Notes under the pieces: model-generated
Databases searched by the model: none
Seen by the model: only the letters and a program-made list of their open reading frames with translations
What the model was told of the DNA's origin: nothing
Source of the DNA: Thiotrichaceae bacterium
Lineage (GTDB): Bacteria > Pseudomonadota > Gammaproteobacteria > Thiotrichales > Thiotrichaceae
DNA length: 34,848 bases
Direction of reading: 5' to 3'
Assembly (NCBI GenBank): GCA_015490895.1
Contig: WFWY01000044.1
Coordinates: 1-34,848 of the forward strand
Made by a program: the position numbers and the translations under genes
Part shown: in pieces, positions 26,513 to 34,848 of the stretch
Numbering within the stretch: position 1 is the first letter of the stretch
How the letters are laid out: each line of letters opens with the position of its first letter

Positions 26513-26536
26513 GGAAGCTGTCCGAAAACAGGAAGA
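26513..26536 (+). repeat. Solo terminal repeat of MITE-like family B in the mer leader
   Basis: GGAAGCTGTCCGAAAACAGG-AAGA resembles the family B left end (GGAG-CTGTCCGA-AAC-AGGAAG). It lies just after the mer -10 box, and its AGGAAG serves as the likely ribosome binding site of merC. Confidence 0.6.
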
Positions 26537-26542
26537 TGTCTA

Positions 26543-28629
<2,087 letters not shown>

Positions 28630-28759
28630 CCTGTGAATACTCATTGGCTATTGACATTGCCCTTTTTCATGGAAAAAGGATATAACACAGAGGATCGTCT
28701 CTCTGGAGGGTGCAAATATTATCTTATTTCCGTGCTCCTATATGAAGCACGGGGTTAAT

Positions 28760-29231
28760 CTAAACTAAATTATTATCATTAAACGGGTTGATAATTTCTT
28801 CTCTAATCACTTCAAAATCATTAAGATTGCGCGTCACTCGCTGGCATTATTCGCTCGTGCGATTGCGACTATCTGAGTATCTGAGTATCTGAGTATCTGA
28901 GTATCTGAGTATCTGAGTATCTTCAATGCTAATTGGTCTACCTGACCGGATTCTACTGACGACAATATTGGCATATTTTCTAGTGCAGCTTTTGGGGTAA
29001 AACCTAATGGCTATTAGCGAAGTCTATTAGCGCATCATTAGCCGCCAGTGTTAAAGCTATTTTCCGTTTTTCTTCAGGCAATAGAGCGACGCCTAAATAA
29101 ATTCCGGCAATGGTAAGACTGCTAATGAACAAATCCTCAATATACTGATTATCCATCCAATCCAGCACATTGTTGTTAGGACGTGGCCGCATGAGTTCAG
29201 AAAGAATATTGGTATCGAGCAACGTAACCCA
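28760..29231 (-). pseudogene. vapC: Decayed VapC/FitB-type PIN-domain toxin
   Basis: The N-terminal part reads LLDTNILSELMRPRP (PIN-domain acidic start) through LAANDALIDFANS, then a stop. Further along, other frames give FTPKAALE, YANIVVSRIRSGRPISIEDT, VAIARANNAS and finally RNLNDFEVIREEIINPF before a stop at 28760-28762. These segments are in the right order for a full VapC but need at least three frame changes. An 8-bp tandem repeat (28871-28922) has expanded within the SIEDTQI codons. The upstream side abuts a family B repeat at 29247 and no vapB antitoxin is found. The toxin is certainly inactive as written. Confidence 0.85.
28871..28922. repeat. 8-bp tandem repeat, 6.5 copies
   Basis: ATCTGAGT repeated six times plus ATCT, without a mismatch. 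On the minus strand it extends the codons for D-T-Q-I of the vapC remnant. Confidence 0.98.
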
Positions 29232-29246
29232 ACATCACCACCTAAT

Positions 29247-29347
29247 TTGGAAAAGGCGAATAGTCATCGCTATTTAACGATTTCAATAAGCTCAGATTAT
29301 AATACTCATGGGATTTGCAGTAGCTTCTTAGTTCTCGGACAGCCTCC
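29247..29347 (+). repeat. MITE-like family B, left-truncated copy
   Basis: From TTGGAAAAGGCGAATAGTC to TTCTCGGACAGCCTCC it follows 32242-32344 closely (CGCTATTTAACGATTTCAA, ACTCATGGGATTTGCAGTAG). The left terminal repeat is missing; sequence changes to the vapC remnant there. Confidence 0.85.
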
Positions 29348-29411
29348 TAGTTCCGGGAGACTGTTTGATAACGGGAGGAAACTTCTATTGCACCATTTCC
29401 ATACCAGACAT

Positions 29412-29442
29412 AAAAAAGCCCGTAAAATATTACGGGCTTTTT
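29412..29442 (-). terminator. Rho-independent terminator of tRNA-Thr
   Basis: AAAAAGCCCGTAA-AATA-TTACGGGCTTTTT, a symmetric hairpin with T-tracts on both strands, 8 bases beyond the tRNA 3' end. Confidence 0.9.
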
Positions 29443-29449
29443 CAAGATA

Positions 29450-29525
<76 letters not shown>

Positions 29526-29540
29526 ATTAAAGAGTGCTGA

Positions 29541-29569
29541 ATTCTATACAAGGATTTTGTATTAAGCAA
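29541..29569 (-). promoter_or_regulatory. Sigma-70-type promoter of tRNA-Thr
   Basis: On the minus strand TTGCTT (29569-29564), a 17-base spacer and TAGAAT (29546-29541), ending 15 bases before the tRNA 5' end. Confidence 0.7.
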
Positions 29570-30064
29570 GGTTGAATGCTTATTTTTTCCAGGACAAGCT
29601 TATCGCCTTGTTTTTACTGTCAAAACTTAAACCTGAATCCGTGACTTCACGACAGCATAGGGGGTAAGCTATTCATTCAATTTAAAAATAAAAGCCTTTA
29701 CAGGCTTTCAGCTTTATTATTGTTATGCTGAAAGTCCTGCAAAGTGCAAGAAAGTTATTGTTATTATTATCATCTGTGTATGTTTCACATACCTAATCAG
29801 GAACTTCCTTCGTTGACCAGTTTACAGATATAAGCCCTTGCTATTTCTTATTATTATTGACCTTACTCCCAGCGGTTTCTTATTATTGTTTCATTGTTAG
29901 CACCCAAACAAGTGGGTCTCCTCAAGCACGGGGCGCATTCTACGCACCGTGTCTTAACCTATTCTTAACTTCCGACATCCACGGAAAATACTTTATGGAA
30001 AAATAATAAAGAATCTATTAATCAACAATTTAAAAAATAATCTGCCAATCAGACACTCTGCTAC
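29570..30064. other. Non-coding AT-rich region with overlapping hairpins
   Basis: No supportable gene in about 490 bases. It contains AAAGCCT-TTAC-AGGCTTT (29691-29708) overlapping CTTTCAGC...GCTGAAAG (29705-29734). The second arm of the first stem overlaps the first arm of the second, so the two are mutually exclusive. Several TTATTA/TTATTG runs lie near 29713-29728, 29756-29770, 29846-29858 and 29876-29890. Confidence 0.5.
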
Positions 30065-30460
30065 TCAGGGTTTAAATTCAATCACTTGCTCTTGCTGTGC
30101 TTTTTCAAAGCTACGGTCAAACACCAGTTCAATCGACAGACCTTTTTCTGCATCATGACTTGCCTTGACTTGCTGCAAGTCCGGCATACGCTTAGCAAGG
30201 TAGGTACACATTGCGGCAGCAAGTGCATCTTTTTCTTCAAGCAGGGCATTCACCATTGAATTGGCAACAAACTGGGCGCGCTCAAGTGCATTGGGCTTAT
30301 CAATAGGGGCTTCTCCCAGCAGTATCCCCTGATCCATGCGTGTATCCATATTATCCAGATATTGACGCTGGTGGCCTGGCAGGGGTTTGCCACGGTCAAA
30401 CTCCAGAATCGGGTTATTATTGATAACGACGGTCAGTTTTTTTGTGTGTATGTCCTTCAT
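30065..30460 (-). CDS. Conserved hypothetical protein
   Basis: I do not recognise a named family. The 131-aa protein has no signal peptide or membrane segment, is acidic/charged, and begins with a beta-rich stretch (KKLTVVINNNPILEFDRGKP) followed by GHQRQYLDNMDTRMDQG and a helical middle (NALERAQFVANSMVNALLEE). It looks like a soluble cytoplasmic protein. Its start codon overlaps the stop of the Sel1 protein gene upstream by four bases (ATGA), so the two are translationally coupled and probably act together. Confidence 0.75.
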   Translation of the reverse strand: MKDIHTKKLTVVINNNPILEFDRGKPLPGHQRQYLDNMDTRMDQGILLGEAPIDKPNALERAQFVANSMVNALLEEKDALAAAMCTYLAKRMPDLQQVKASHDAEKGLSIELVFDRSFEKAQQEQVIEFKP

Positions 30461-30915
30461 GCCAGATCATCAAAACCGGCAGCTTTATAAAGCTCTTTGG
30501 CTTTGGCCGGGTCACGTTCAACACCCTGTCCTTGCTCATACATCATGGCCAGTGTGGTTAAGGAACCTTGCAACCCCTGTTCTGCTGCCTTGGTAAACCA
30601 TTCTACGGCTTTGGCACCATCTTTTTCGGCACACTCTCCCTCCAGGTGCATAAAGCCAACGCCATGTTGTGCAATTGCGTAGCCTTGCTCTGCTGATGCC
30701 AGCATCCATTTATAGGCTTTTTCATCGCTTTGTACGGTTCCCAGGCCATTTTGATACATGATAGCTAACATGTGCTGTGCATGTGCATCACCTTTTTCCG
30801 CAAAGGGCGAGAGTAATTGCATGGCTCTTGAGAAATGCTTGGCTTCAAAGGCAGCCAGGCCACTTGAAAAATCCATTTCTTCATTGTCAGTTCTCGTTGT
30901 TTCAGTCATTGTCAT
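30457..30915 (-). CDS. Sel1-repeat (TPR-like) protein
   Basis: 152 aa made of Sel1 repeats, alpha-helical units that mediate protein-protein contact. Visible units: GDAHAQHMLAIMYQNGLGTV, YAIAQHGVGFMHLEGECAEK and LQGSLTTLAMMYEQGQGVER, each with the A-x-x-x-LG-x-MY pattern and about 36 residues apart. No signal peptide, so probably cytoplasmic. First gene of a two-gene unit with the hypothetical protein downstream; divergent from the TrpD2-like gene, sharing a 165-base upstream region. Confidence 0.85.
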   Translation of the reverse strand: MTMTETTRTDNEEMDFSSGLAAFEAKHFSRAMQLLSPFAEKGDAHAQHMLAIMYQNGLGTVQSDEKAYKWMLASAEQGYAIAQHGVGFMHLEGECAEKDGAKAVEWFTKAAEQGLQGSLTTLAMMYEQGQGVERDPAKAKELYKAAGFDDLA

Positions 30916-31080
30916 TATCTCTGTTCTTTAAAGTGACCGTGAATCTTACACGATCTTGTGAATATTGCTGAATGGCTACTGCGATAGCAGGGAATTTTTA
31001 TTTCTAACGCCCAGTTTAGTCCTGTTTTACCCCTATAGAGATATTCAGAAATACTTATATAGACGTATACTTGCTGTGCT

Positions 31081-32202
31081 ATGGATAAAACCAACGATCA
31101 GTTAATCATGCGCCAATGCATCCAGAAGGTTGCAACCGGCCCGGAATATAGTAAAGACCTTGAGGTCGATGAGGCCAAAGCAGCGATGCTGGCTATCATC
31201 AAGGGTAACGCAGACCCGGTACAGGCTGCTATTTTCTTTATTGCGCTGCGTATGAAGCGTGAAACTCACGAAGAGAATGCAGGAATTCTGGAAGCCCTGG
31301 CCGAGACCATGATCCAGACTACAGCACCAGTGGATGAAGTTGTTGATATCTGTGACCCCTATGATGGCTATACACGGGGTGTACCTGCTTCACCCTTTGT
31401 GCCTGCGGTACTCGCGGCAATGGGCGTTAATGCGGTCAGTCACGGGTTAAATGAAGTAGGGCCCAAAGGTGGCACTACCTTCCATAAAGTATACAAGGCC
31501 GCCGGATTACAGGTCGATATGTCGCCTGCGGCCGTCGCAGAACAGATAGCACAGATCGGTTGGGGCTATATAGACCAGGCGCAGTTCGCTCCACAGCTTC
31601 ATGATTTGATACCGCTGCGGCAGCGCATTATCAAGCGCCAGGTACTAACCACGGTTGAAACCATGCTGGGACCGATACGTGGCAGAAAACAGACCCACCT
31701 GATGGGTGGTTATGTCCATAAAGCCTACCCACCCATTTACGAAGCACTGGCACGGCATTCCGGTTTTGATAGCGCCATGTTTGTACGAGGTGTTGAAGGC
31801 GGTATTATTCCTTCATTACAACAAGCAGGCAGGTTGTTTTACTATCAGGGTGAGAGTGAATTAAAGCAGCGGGACTTGTCGCCGGCAGATGTCCACATCA
31901 AAGCGGATAAACGCGCGGTACCGATCCCCGAAGGTTTGCCACCTGCTCCCCAGGGAGACCAGATTGCTGCCCGGTATGACAGTGATGAGCTGGCAAAGGT
32001 GTCTGCCTCCATGGGTAAAGCGGCTCTCGCTGGTGAAAAAGGACTCATGTATGATTCTCTGGTATACTCCAGCGCGATTTGTTTAACACAGTTAGGGCAT
32101 TTTGATGCAATCGACAAAGCCGCTGATGAAGTTCGCAAAGTGCTGGATTCCGGTTTGGCATTAGAAAAGTTTGTCGCAGCCAGGAGGCTGCCCGAAAACT
32201 AG
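31081..32202 (+). CDS. TrpD2/YbiB-like glycosyltransferase-family protein (anthranilate phosphoribosyltransferase fold)
   Basis: 373 aa. The N-terminal helical domain (NADPVQAAIFFIALRMKRET) and the Rossmann-like domain resemble anthranilate phosphoribosyltransferase. The phosphoribosyl-substrate loop is CDPYDGYTRGVPASP in place of the GTGGD of true TrpD, and HGLNEVGPKGGTTFHKVYKA follows. This pattern is typical of TrpD2 proteins; E. coli YbiB binds nucleic acid and lacks tryptophan activity, so a role in tryptophan synthesis is unlikely. The last codons (RRLPEN and the stop) lie inside a family B repeat, so the native C-terminus was replaced. Confidence 0.82.
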   Translation: MDKTNDQLIMRQCIQKVATGPEYSKDLEVDEAKAAMLAIIKGNADPVQAAIFFIALRMKRETHEENAGILEALAETMIQTTAPVDEVVDICDPYDGYTRGVPASPFVPAVLAAMGVNAVSHGLNEVGPKGGTTFHKVYKAAGLQVDMSPAAVAEQIAQIGWGYIDQAQFAPQLHDLIPLRQRIIKRQVLTTVETMLGPIRGRKQTHLMGGYVHKAYPPIYEALARHSGFDSAMFVRGVEGGIIPSLQQAGRLFYYQGESELKQRDLSPADVHIKADKRAVPIPEGLPPAPQGDQIAARYDSDELAKVSASMGKAALAGEKGLMYDSLVYSSAICLTQLGHFDAIDKAADEVRKVLDSGLALEKFVAARRLPEN

Positions 32203-32344
32203 AAGCGTCGCGAAAATCACAGGAGCGTCATAAGGTGAGATGATTGGAAGAGGCGAATAGCCGTCGCTATTTAACGATTTCAAAAAACTCAGATTAGGAT
32301 GCTCATGGGAGTTGCAGTAGCTTCCTGGTTCTCGGACAGGCTCC
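32183..32344 (+). repeat. MITE-like family B, complete copy
   Basis: 162 bases with terminal inverted repeats GGAGGCTGCCCGAAAACTAG at the left and, as reverse complement of the right end, GGAGCCTGTCCGAGAACCAG. The body shares AGGAGCGTCATAAG-TGAGAT and GGCGAATAGCCGTCGCTATT with the copies at 34446-34586 and 29247-29347. No coding capacity. Confidence 0.9.
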
Positions 32345-32391
32345 TTGAGCATTACACACATATTTAAGATCTATTGAAAGAGGAAAAGGCA

Positions 32392-32586
32392 ATGAACCAA
32401 GAATATTATGATACGGTAGTTAAAATGGAAGCCGCTGGTGCTGACCCGGAATATATTCAGGGCTGGCAAGGTGGCTACCTGCTAAATCCCGAGCGTGAAG
32501 AACAGCGTCTGACTGAGGCCTATGAAGCCGGTTACGAAGATGGAAAAGAGCATAAGCTGGATGGCTATACTGCCTGGGTTAAATAA
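32392..32586 (+). CDS. Small acidic protein, faintly RMF-like
   Basis: 64 aa, from ATG 32392 with GAGGAAAAGG a few bases upstream. The pattern YIQGWQGGYLLNP...AYEAGYEDGKEHKLDGYTAW recalls the G-Y-x-x-G motifs of ribosome modulation factor, but the protein is strongly acidic whereas RMF is basic, so ribosome binding is doubtful. A terminator follows at once, and a family B element separates it from the TrpD2-like gene. Function unknown; real coding is supported by the ribosome binding site and terminator. Confidence 0.72.
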   Translation: MNQEYYDTVVKMEAAGADPEYIQGWQGGYLLNPEREEQRLTEAYEAGYEDGKEHKLDGYTAWVK

Positions 32587-32602
32587 CCTGGCTCTTTGAT
32601 AG

Positions 32603-32630
32603 AAAAGCGGGCTTGATGTCCGCTTTTTTT
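32603..32630 (+). terminator. Rho-independent terminator
   Basis: AAAAGCGG-GCTTGATGT-CCGCTTTTTTT, 16 bases after the small acidic protein gene. Confidence 0.92.
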
Positions 32631-32935
32631 ATGTCTTGTAAAAACGACCACACAGTCTGCTGGTATTAAGACTGCGCCCATTTATCCTGCCCGGCAAGAT
32701 TGTAGTGTATAAATTTGCTACTATCTCATCACACAAACCATGAGTGAACCCAAACTCCAGGTTTCGACGAGTAAAAGCAACTAACTGACTTACCCGGCGA
32801 AAGTGAGTAGCTGTCCTGGGAAGCCTGTATCTCATCGAAACAGACTGTTCTAACTTACTGATGGAAAAAGCAGAAACGGTTCGTGACAGAACACTAAAAC
32901 CAAAAGACTAACCGCCCCCTAAAAAGGAAGAACCC
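32631..32935. other. Intergenic region without recognised features
   Basis: About 300 bases between the terminator and the EamA/SMR-like gene. A minus-strand frame exists here (32629-32835), but it has no ribosome binding site or family signature. The AAGGAAG at about 32922-32928 serves the downstream GTG. Confidence 0.5.
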
Positions 32936-33304
32936 GTGATCAAATACGTTCCGCTGATCTTATTTACCGTGCTTACCAACTTCGGTTCCCAGATATTGCT
33001 GAAAAAAGGGATGACATCCATTCAGGAATTTTCTATTTCAGCAGATGGGCTCATGAAAGCGGCACCGTCGATCATTTTTAGCCCTTATGTTATATTGGGC
33101 ATGCTATTGATGGTGATAAGCATGGGGACACACCTCGTCGTCTTATCCAGAGTTGACATCAGTTATGCCTACCCCTTTCTGGGTTTATCATTCGTATTAG
33201 TCACCTTATGGGGCTATTTTGTCCTGGCAGAACCTGTCAATATCTATCGCATTATGGGAGTATTATTAATCGTTGTGGGCGTCGCCCTGGTCGCAAAAAG
33301 CTAA
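32936..33304 (+). CDS. Small EamA/SMR-type membrane protein (ArnE-like)
   Basis: 122 aa with four membrane helices: VPLILFTVLTNFGSQILL, IIFSPYVILGMLLMVISM, YAYPFLGLSFVLVTLWGYFV and IYRIMGVLLIVVGVALV. SYAYPFLGLSFV is typical of the SMR/EamA superfamily, including ArnE/ArnF flippase subunits for undecaprenyl-linked sugars. The start is GTG, preceded by AAGGAAG. The adjacent sugar-nucleotide epimerase supports a role in lipid-linked sugar movement, but that is inference; small-molecule efflux is possible. Confidence 0.8.
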   Translation: MIKYVPLILFTVLTNFGSQILLKKGMTSIQEFSISADGLMKAAPSIIFSPYVILGMLLMVISMGTHLVVLSRVDISYAYPFLGLSFVLVTLWGYFVLAEPVNIYRIMGVLLIVVGVALVAKS

Positions 33305-33426
33305 ACCACCGGGCATCACAGCTATAACCCCTTATACTCCAGGAACTACCCAAATAACAAGTTGAGAAACAAAGTCTCACTCAAACACAAACATAGATAA
33401 GAAACTAAACAACACTGAGGTCACAA

Positions 33427-34446
33427 ATGAAACACATTATTACCGGCGGTAATGGTTTTTTAGGAACCGAGCTTGCCAAGAGGCTTTTAGCCAAAGGCGA
33501 ACAGGTGCTCATTATCGATATTGAGAAAACCGAGGAAAGTCCTATTTATCCTGATGCCGAATTTATCCATATGGACATCCGTTTCAGGGAAGGCTGGAAA
33601 CGAATTGATATTGATAAAGACGATATTATTTACCATTTTGCGGCAAAACTGCTCATGCCAATCCTGCCCAGGAAAGAACGAACCGAGTACTTTTGGTCAC
33701 ACTTGTACGATGGTACCGAAGTGTTACTGGAGCACCTGGAAAAAAATACCGAGTGCCGGAAGATAGTCTACTACACCACGGATATGGTTTATGGACATAC
33801 CGTCTTCCACCCCCGCAAGGAAGACCACCCCCGTGAGCCTGTTGGCCCTTACGGAGAAGCAAAATACAAATCCGAATTACTCTGTGAAGATTATCGAAAG
33901 CGCGGTTTTAATATCACCATTTTCCGCCCTCGCCTGATTATTGGCGAAGGTCGCCTGGGTATCCTGGAAAGCCTGTTCAAACTGGTTGACAGGAATCTAC
34001 CTGTACCCATGATCGGTAATGGCAAAAACTTCTACCAGTTTGTTTCTGTCGGTGATTGTGCCGAGTCCTGTATCAAAGCGGTGGAAAAAGGCTGTCCCAA
34101 TGAAGAATACCATGTAGGTTCTCCTAACCCGCCAACCGTTCGTGAGTTACTGACCAGCCTCATTAACGAGGCAAACAGTAAATCCATTCTGATTCCAACC
34201 TGGGCTCCTGCAGTGAAATTTACTCTCGACCTCCTGGATCGGGCGGGCATCCCGCTTATGGATCCAGAGCAATACCTGATAGCCGATGAAACCTGTGTAC
34301 TGGACGTCAGCAAATCCAAAGAGGAACTCGGCTGGGAGTCAACGGAAGGTGATACAGAAATGCTGATCGAAGCCTACCGCAGCTATCGCAGAATGCTGGA
34401 GGAGAAAAAGACAAGCCTCCCCAAACGTGACTCACAATTTGCATAG
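33427..34446 (+). CDS. NAD-dependent epimerase/dehydratase (extended SDR)
   Basis: 339 aa. The Rossmann loop HIITGGNGFLGTELAKRLL begins at residue 3. IYHFAAKLLMPILPRKERTE corresponds to the substrate region. The catalytic Thr and Tyr-x3-Lys appear in YYTTDMVYG and VGPYGEAKYKSEL. YHVGSPNPPTVRELLTSL is typical of extended SDRs acting on nucleotide sugars or related lipid substrates. GAGG lies 6 bases before the ATG. About 120 bases downstream of the EamA/SMR-like gene and probably expressed with it. The stop codon abuts the left end of a family B repeat. Confidence 0.87.
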   Translation: MKHIITGGNGFLGTELAKRLLAKGEQVLIIDIEKTEESPIYPDAEFIHMDIRFREGWKRIDIDKDDIIYHFAAKLLMPILPRKERTEYFWSHLYDGTEVLLEHLEKNTECRKIVYYTTDMVYGHTVFHPRKEDHPREPVGPYGEAKYKSELLCEDYRKRGFNITIFRPRLIIGEGRLGILESLFKLVDRNLPVPMIGNGKNFYQFVSVGDCAESCIKAVEKGCPNEEYHVGSPNPPTVRELLTSLINEANSKSILIPTWAPAVKFTLDLLDRAGIPLMDPEQYLIADETCVLDVSKSKEELGWESTEGDTEMLIEAYRSYRRMLEEKKTSLPKRDSQFA

Positions 34447-34586
34447 GAGTTTGTCCGGGAACAGGAGCGTCATAAGATGAGATTACTGGAAGAGGCGAAT
34501 AACCGTCGCTATTTAACAATCTCAACAAATTCAGATCAGGATACTCATGGAATCTGCAGTAACTTCCTGATCCCTGGACAAGCTCC
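34446..34586 (+). repeat. MITE-like family B, complete shorter copy
   Basis: 141 bases. Left end GGAGTTTGTCCGGGAACAGG, right end (reverse complement) GGAGCTTGTCCAGGGATCAG. Body AGGAGCGTCATAAGATGAGA and GGCGAATAACCGTCGCTATT matches 32183-32344. Its first base is the last base of the epimerase stop codon. Confidence 0.88.
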
Positions 34587-34848
34587 CAGACCCGGCATCT
34601 TCTTCTGGCCATTCTGCATCAATCACTACGGGATTACATACCCCAAAAGCATCAGGGGGTACGGGAAACCAGCAAATACAGATTTCTTGCAGGTCTCCTG
34701 TATCCCGGCCAGAACGGTCGGCATCCGGTGTTAAACAAACGCAGGCACCAACTCTCCTCATGAGCCGAAGCCCATGAAATCCGCGCATTGAATCAATAGC
34801 GCTTCGCACACCGTTTAAAACAGACTTTGCGATTCTGGCGTTATATTC
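34531..34848 (-). CDS. Unidentified reading frame running off the right edge (3' part)
   Basis: Open for 106 codons from the window edge to a stop at 34531-34533. The sequence (for example TPDADRSGRDTGDLQEIC and VPPDAFGVCNPVVIDAEWPE) has plausible protein-like composition but no family I recognise. The last 18 or so codons lie inside the family B repeat, so the native C-terminus, if any, has been replaced. It may be a truncated gene or a chance open frame. Confidence 0.3.
   Translation of the reverse strand, partial: EYNARIAKSVLNGVRSAIDSMRGFHGLRLMRRVGACVCLTPDADRSGRDTGDLQEICICWFPVPPDAFGVCNPVVIDAEWPEEDAGSGSLSRDQEVTADSMSILI

Noticed and set aside
28661-28680. CCTTTTTC/GAAAAAGG palindrome after merA as terminator
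   Set aside because: Low-GC stem with a three-base loop and no downstream U-tract; too weak to call.
28871-28922. Possible CRISPR-like array
   Set aside because: The 8-bp units are contiguous without spacers; simple tandem repeat.
32629-32835. Minus-strand 68-codon frame
   Set aside because: Starts without a ribosome binding site, ends in the terminator hairpin and has no recognisable motif.

Overview
The window looks like chromosomal DNA from a gammaproteobacterium, possibly a sulfur oxidiser. The divergent mreBCD / gatCAB arrangement, fabI, bioF, moaC and tRNA-Thr(UGU) are ordinary core genes. A Gly/Tyr/Met-rich exported protein resembling sulfur-globule envelope proteins and a TusA-type sulfur carrier point towards sulfur metabolism. 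The taxonomic reading is inference; there is no rRNA here to fix it.

Layout. (1) 1-5.5 kb: type I restriction-modification locus: the end of hsdS, a REP-associated tyrosine transposase (RAYT) flanked by palindromic REP sequences, rhuM and hsdR. REP-like palindromes also lie in frame inside hsdS and hsdR. (2) 5.5-9.3 kb, minus strand: glpK-gdpD-glpD glycerol/glycerol-3-phosphate operon. The kinase carries a low-complexity, repeat-rich insert with homopolymer tracts. (3) 9.5-10.3 kb: sulfur-globule-like exported protein. (4) 10.4-13.9 kb, minus strand: fabI, then mreB-mreC-mreD. (5) 14.1-19.8 kb, plus strand: gatC-gatA-gatB, a flavodoxin-fold quinone reductase, an alpha/beta hydrolase and a GT4 glycosyltransferase. 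(6) 19.8-21.2 kb: an SH3-domain periplasmic protein bracketed by two inverted copies of a fold-back MITE-like element (family A), followed by moaC. (7) 22-24.4 kb: lytic transglycosylase, tusA-like gene, bioF. (8) 24.7-28.6 kb: a zinc-phospholipase-C-fold protein without a signal peptide, then a compact mercury resistance unit merR-merC-merA with a recognisable MerR-type promoter. (9) 28.7-29.6 kb: a decayed vapC with an expanded 8-bp tandem repeat, then tRNA-Thr with its own promoter and terminator. (10) 30-34.8 kb: conserved hypothetical + Sel1 protein, divergent from a TrpD2/YbiB-like protein and a 64-aa small protein; then a small EamA/SMR membrane protein and an SDR epimerase. Copies of a second MITE-like element (family B) are interspersed, and an unidentified minus-strand reading frame runs off the right edge.

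The main theme is small non-autonomous palindromic repeats: one REP family with its probable RAYT, and two MITE-like families with no transposase here. They sit at gene boundaries closely enough to supply stop codons, a ribosome binding site and internal codons of host genes.
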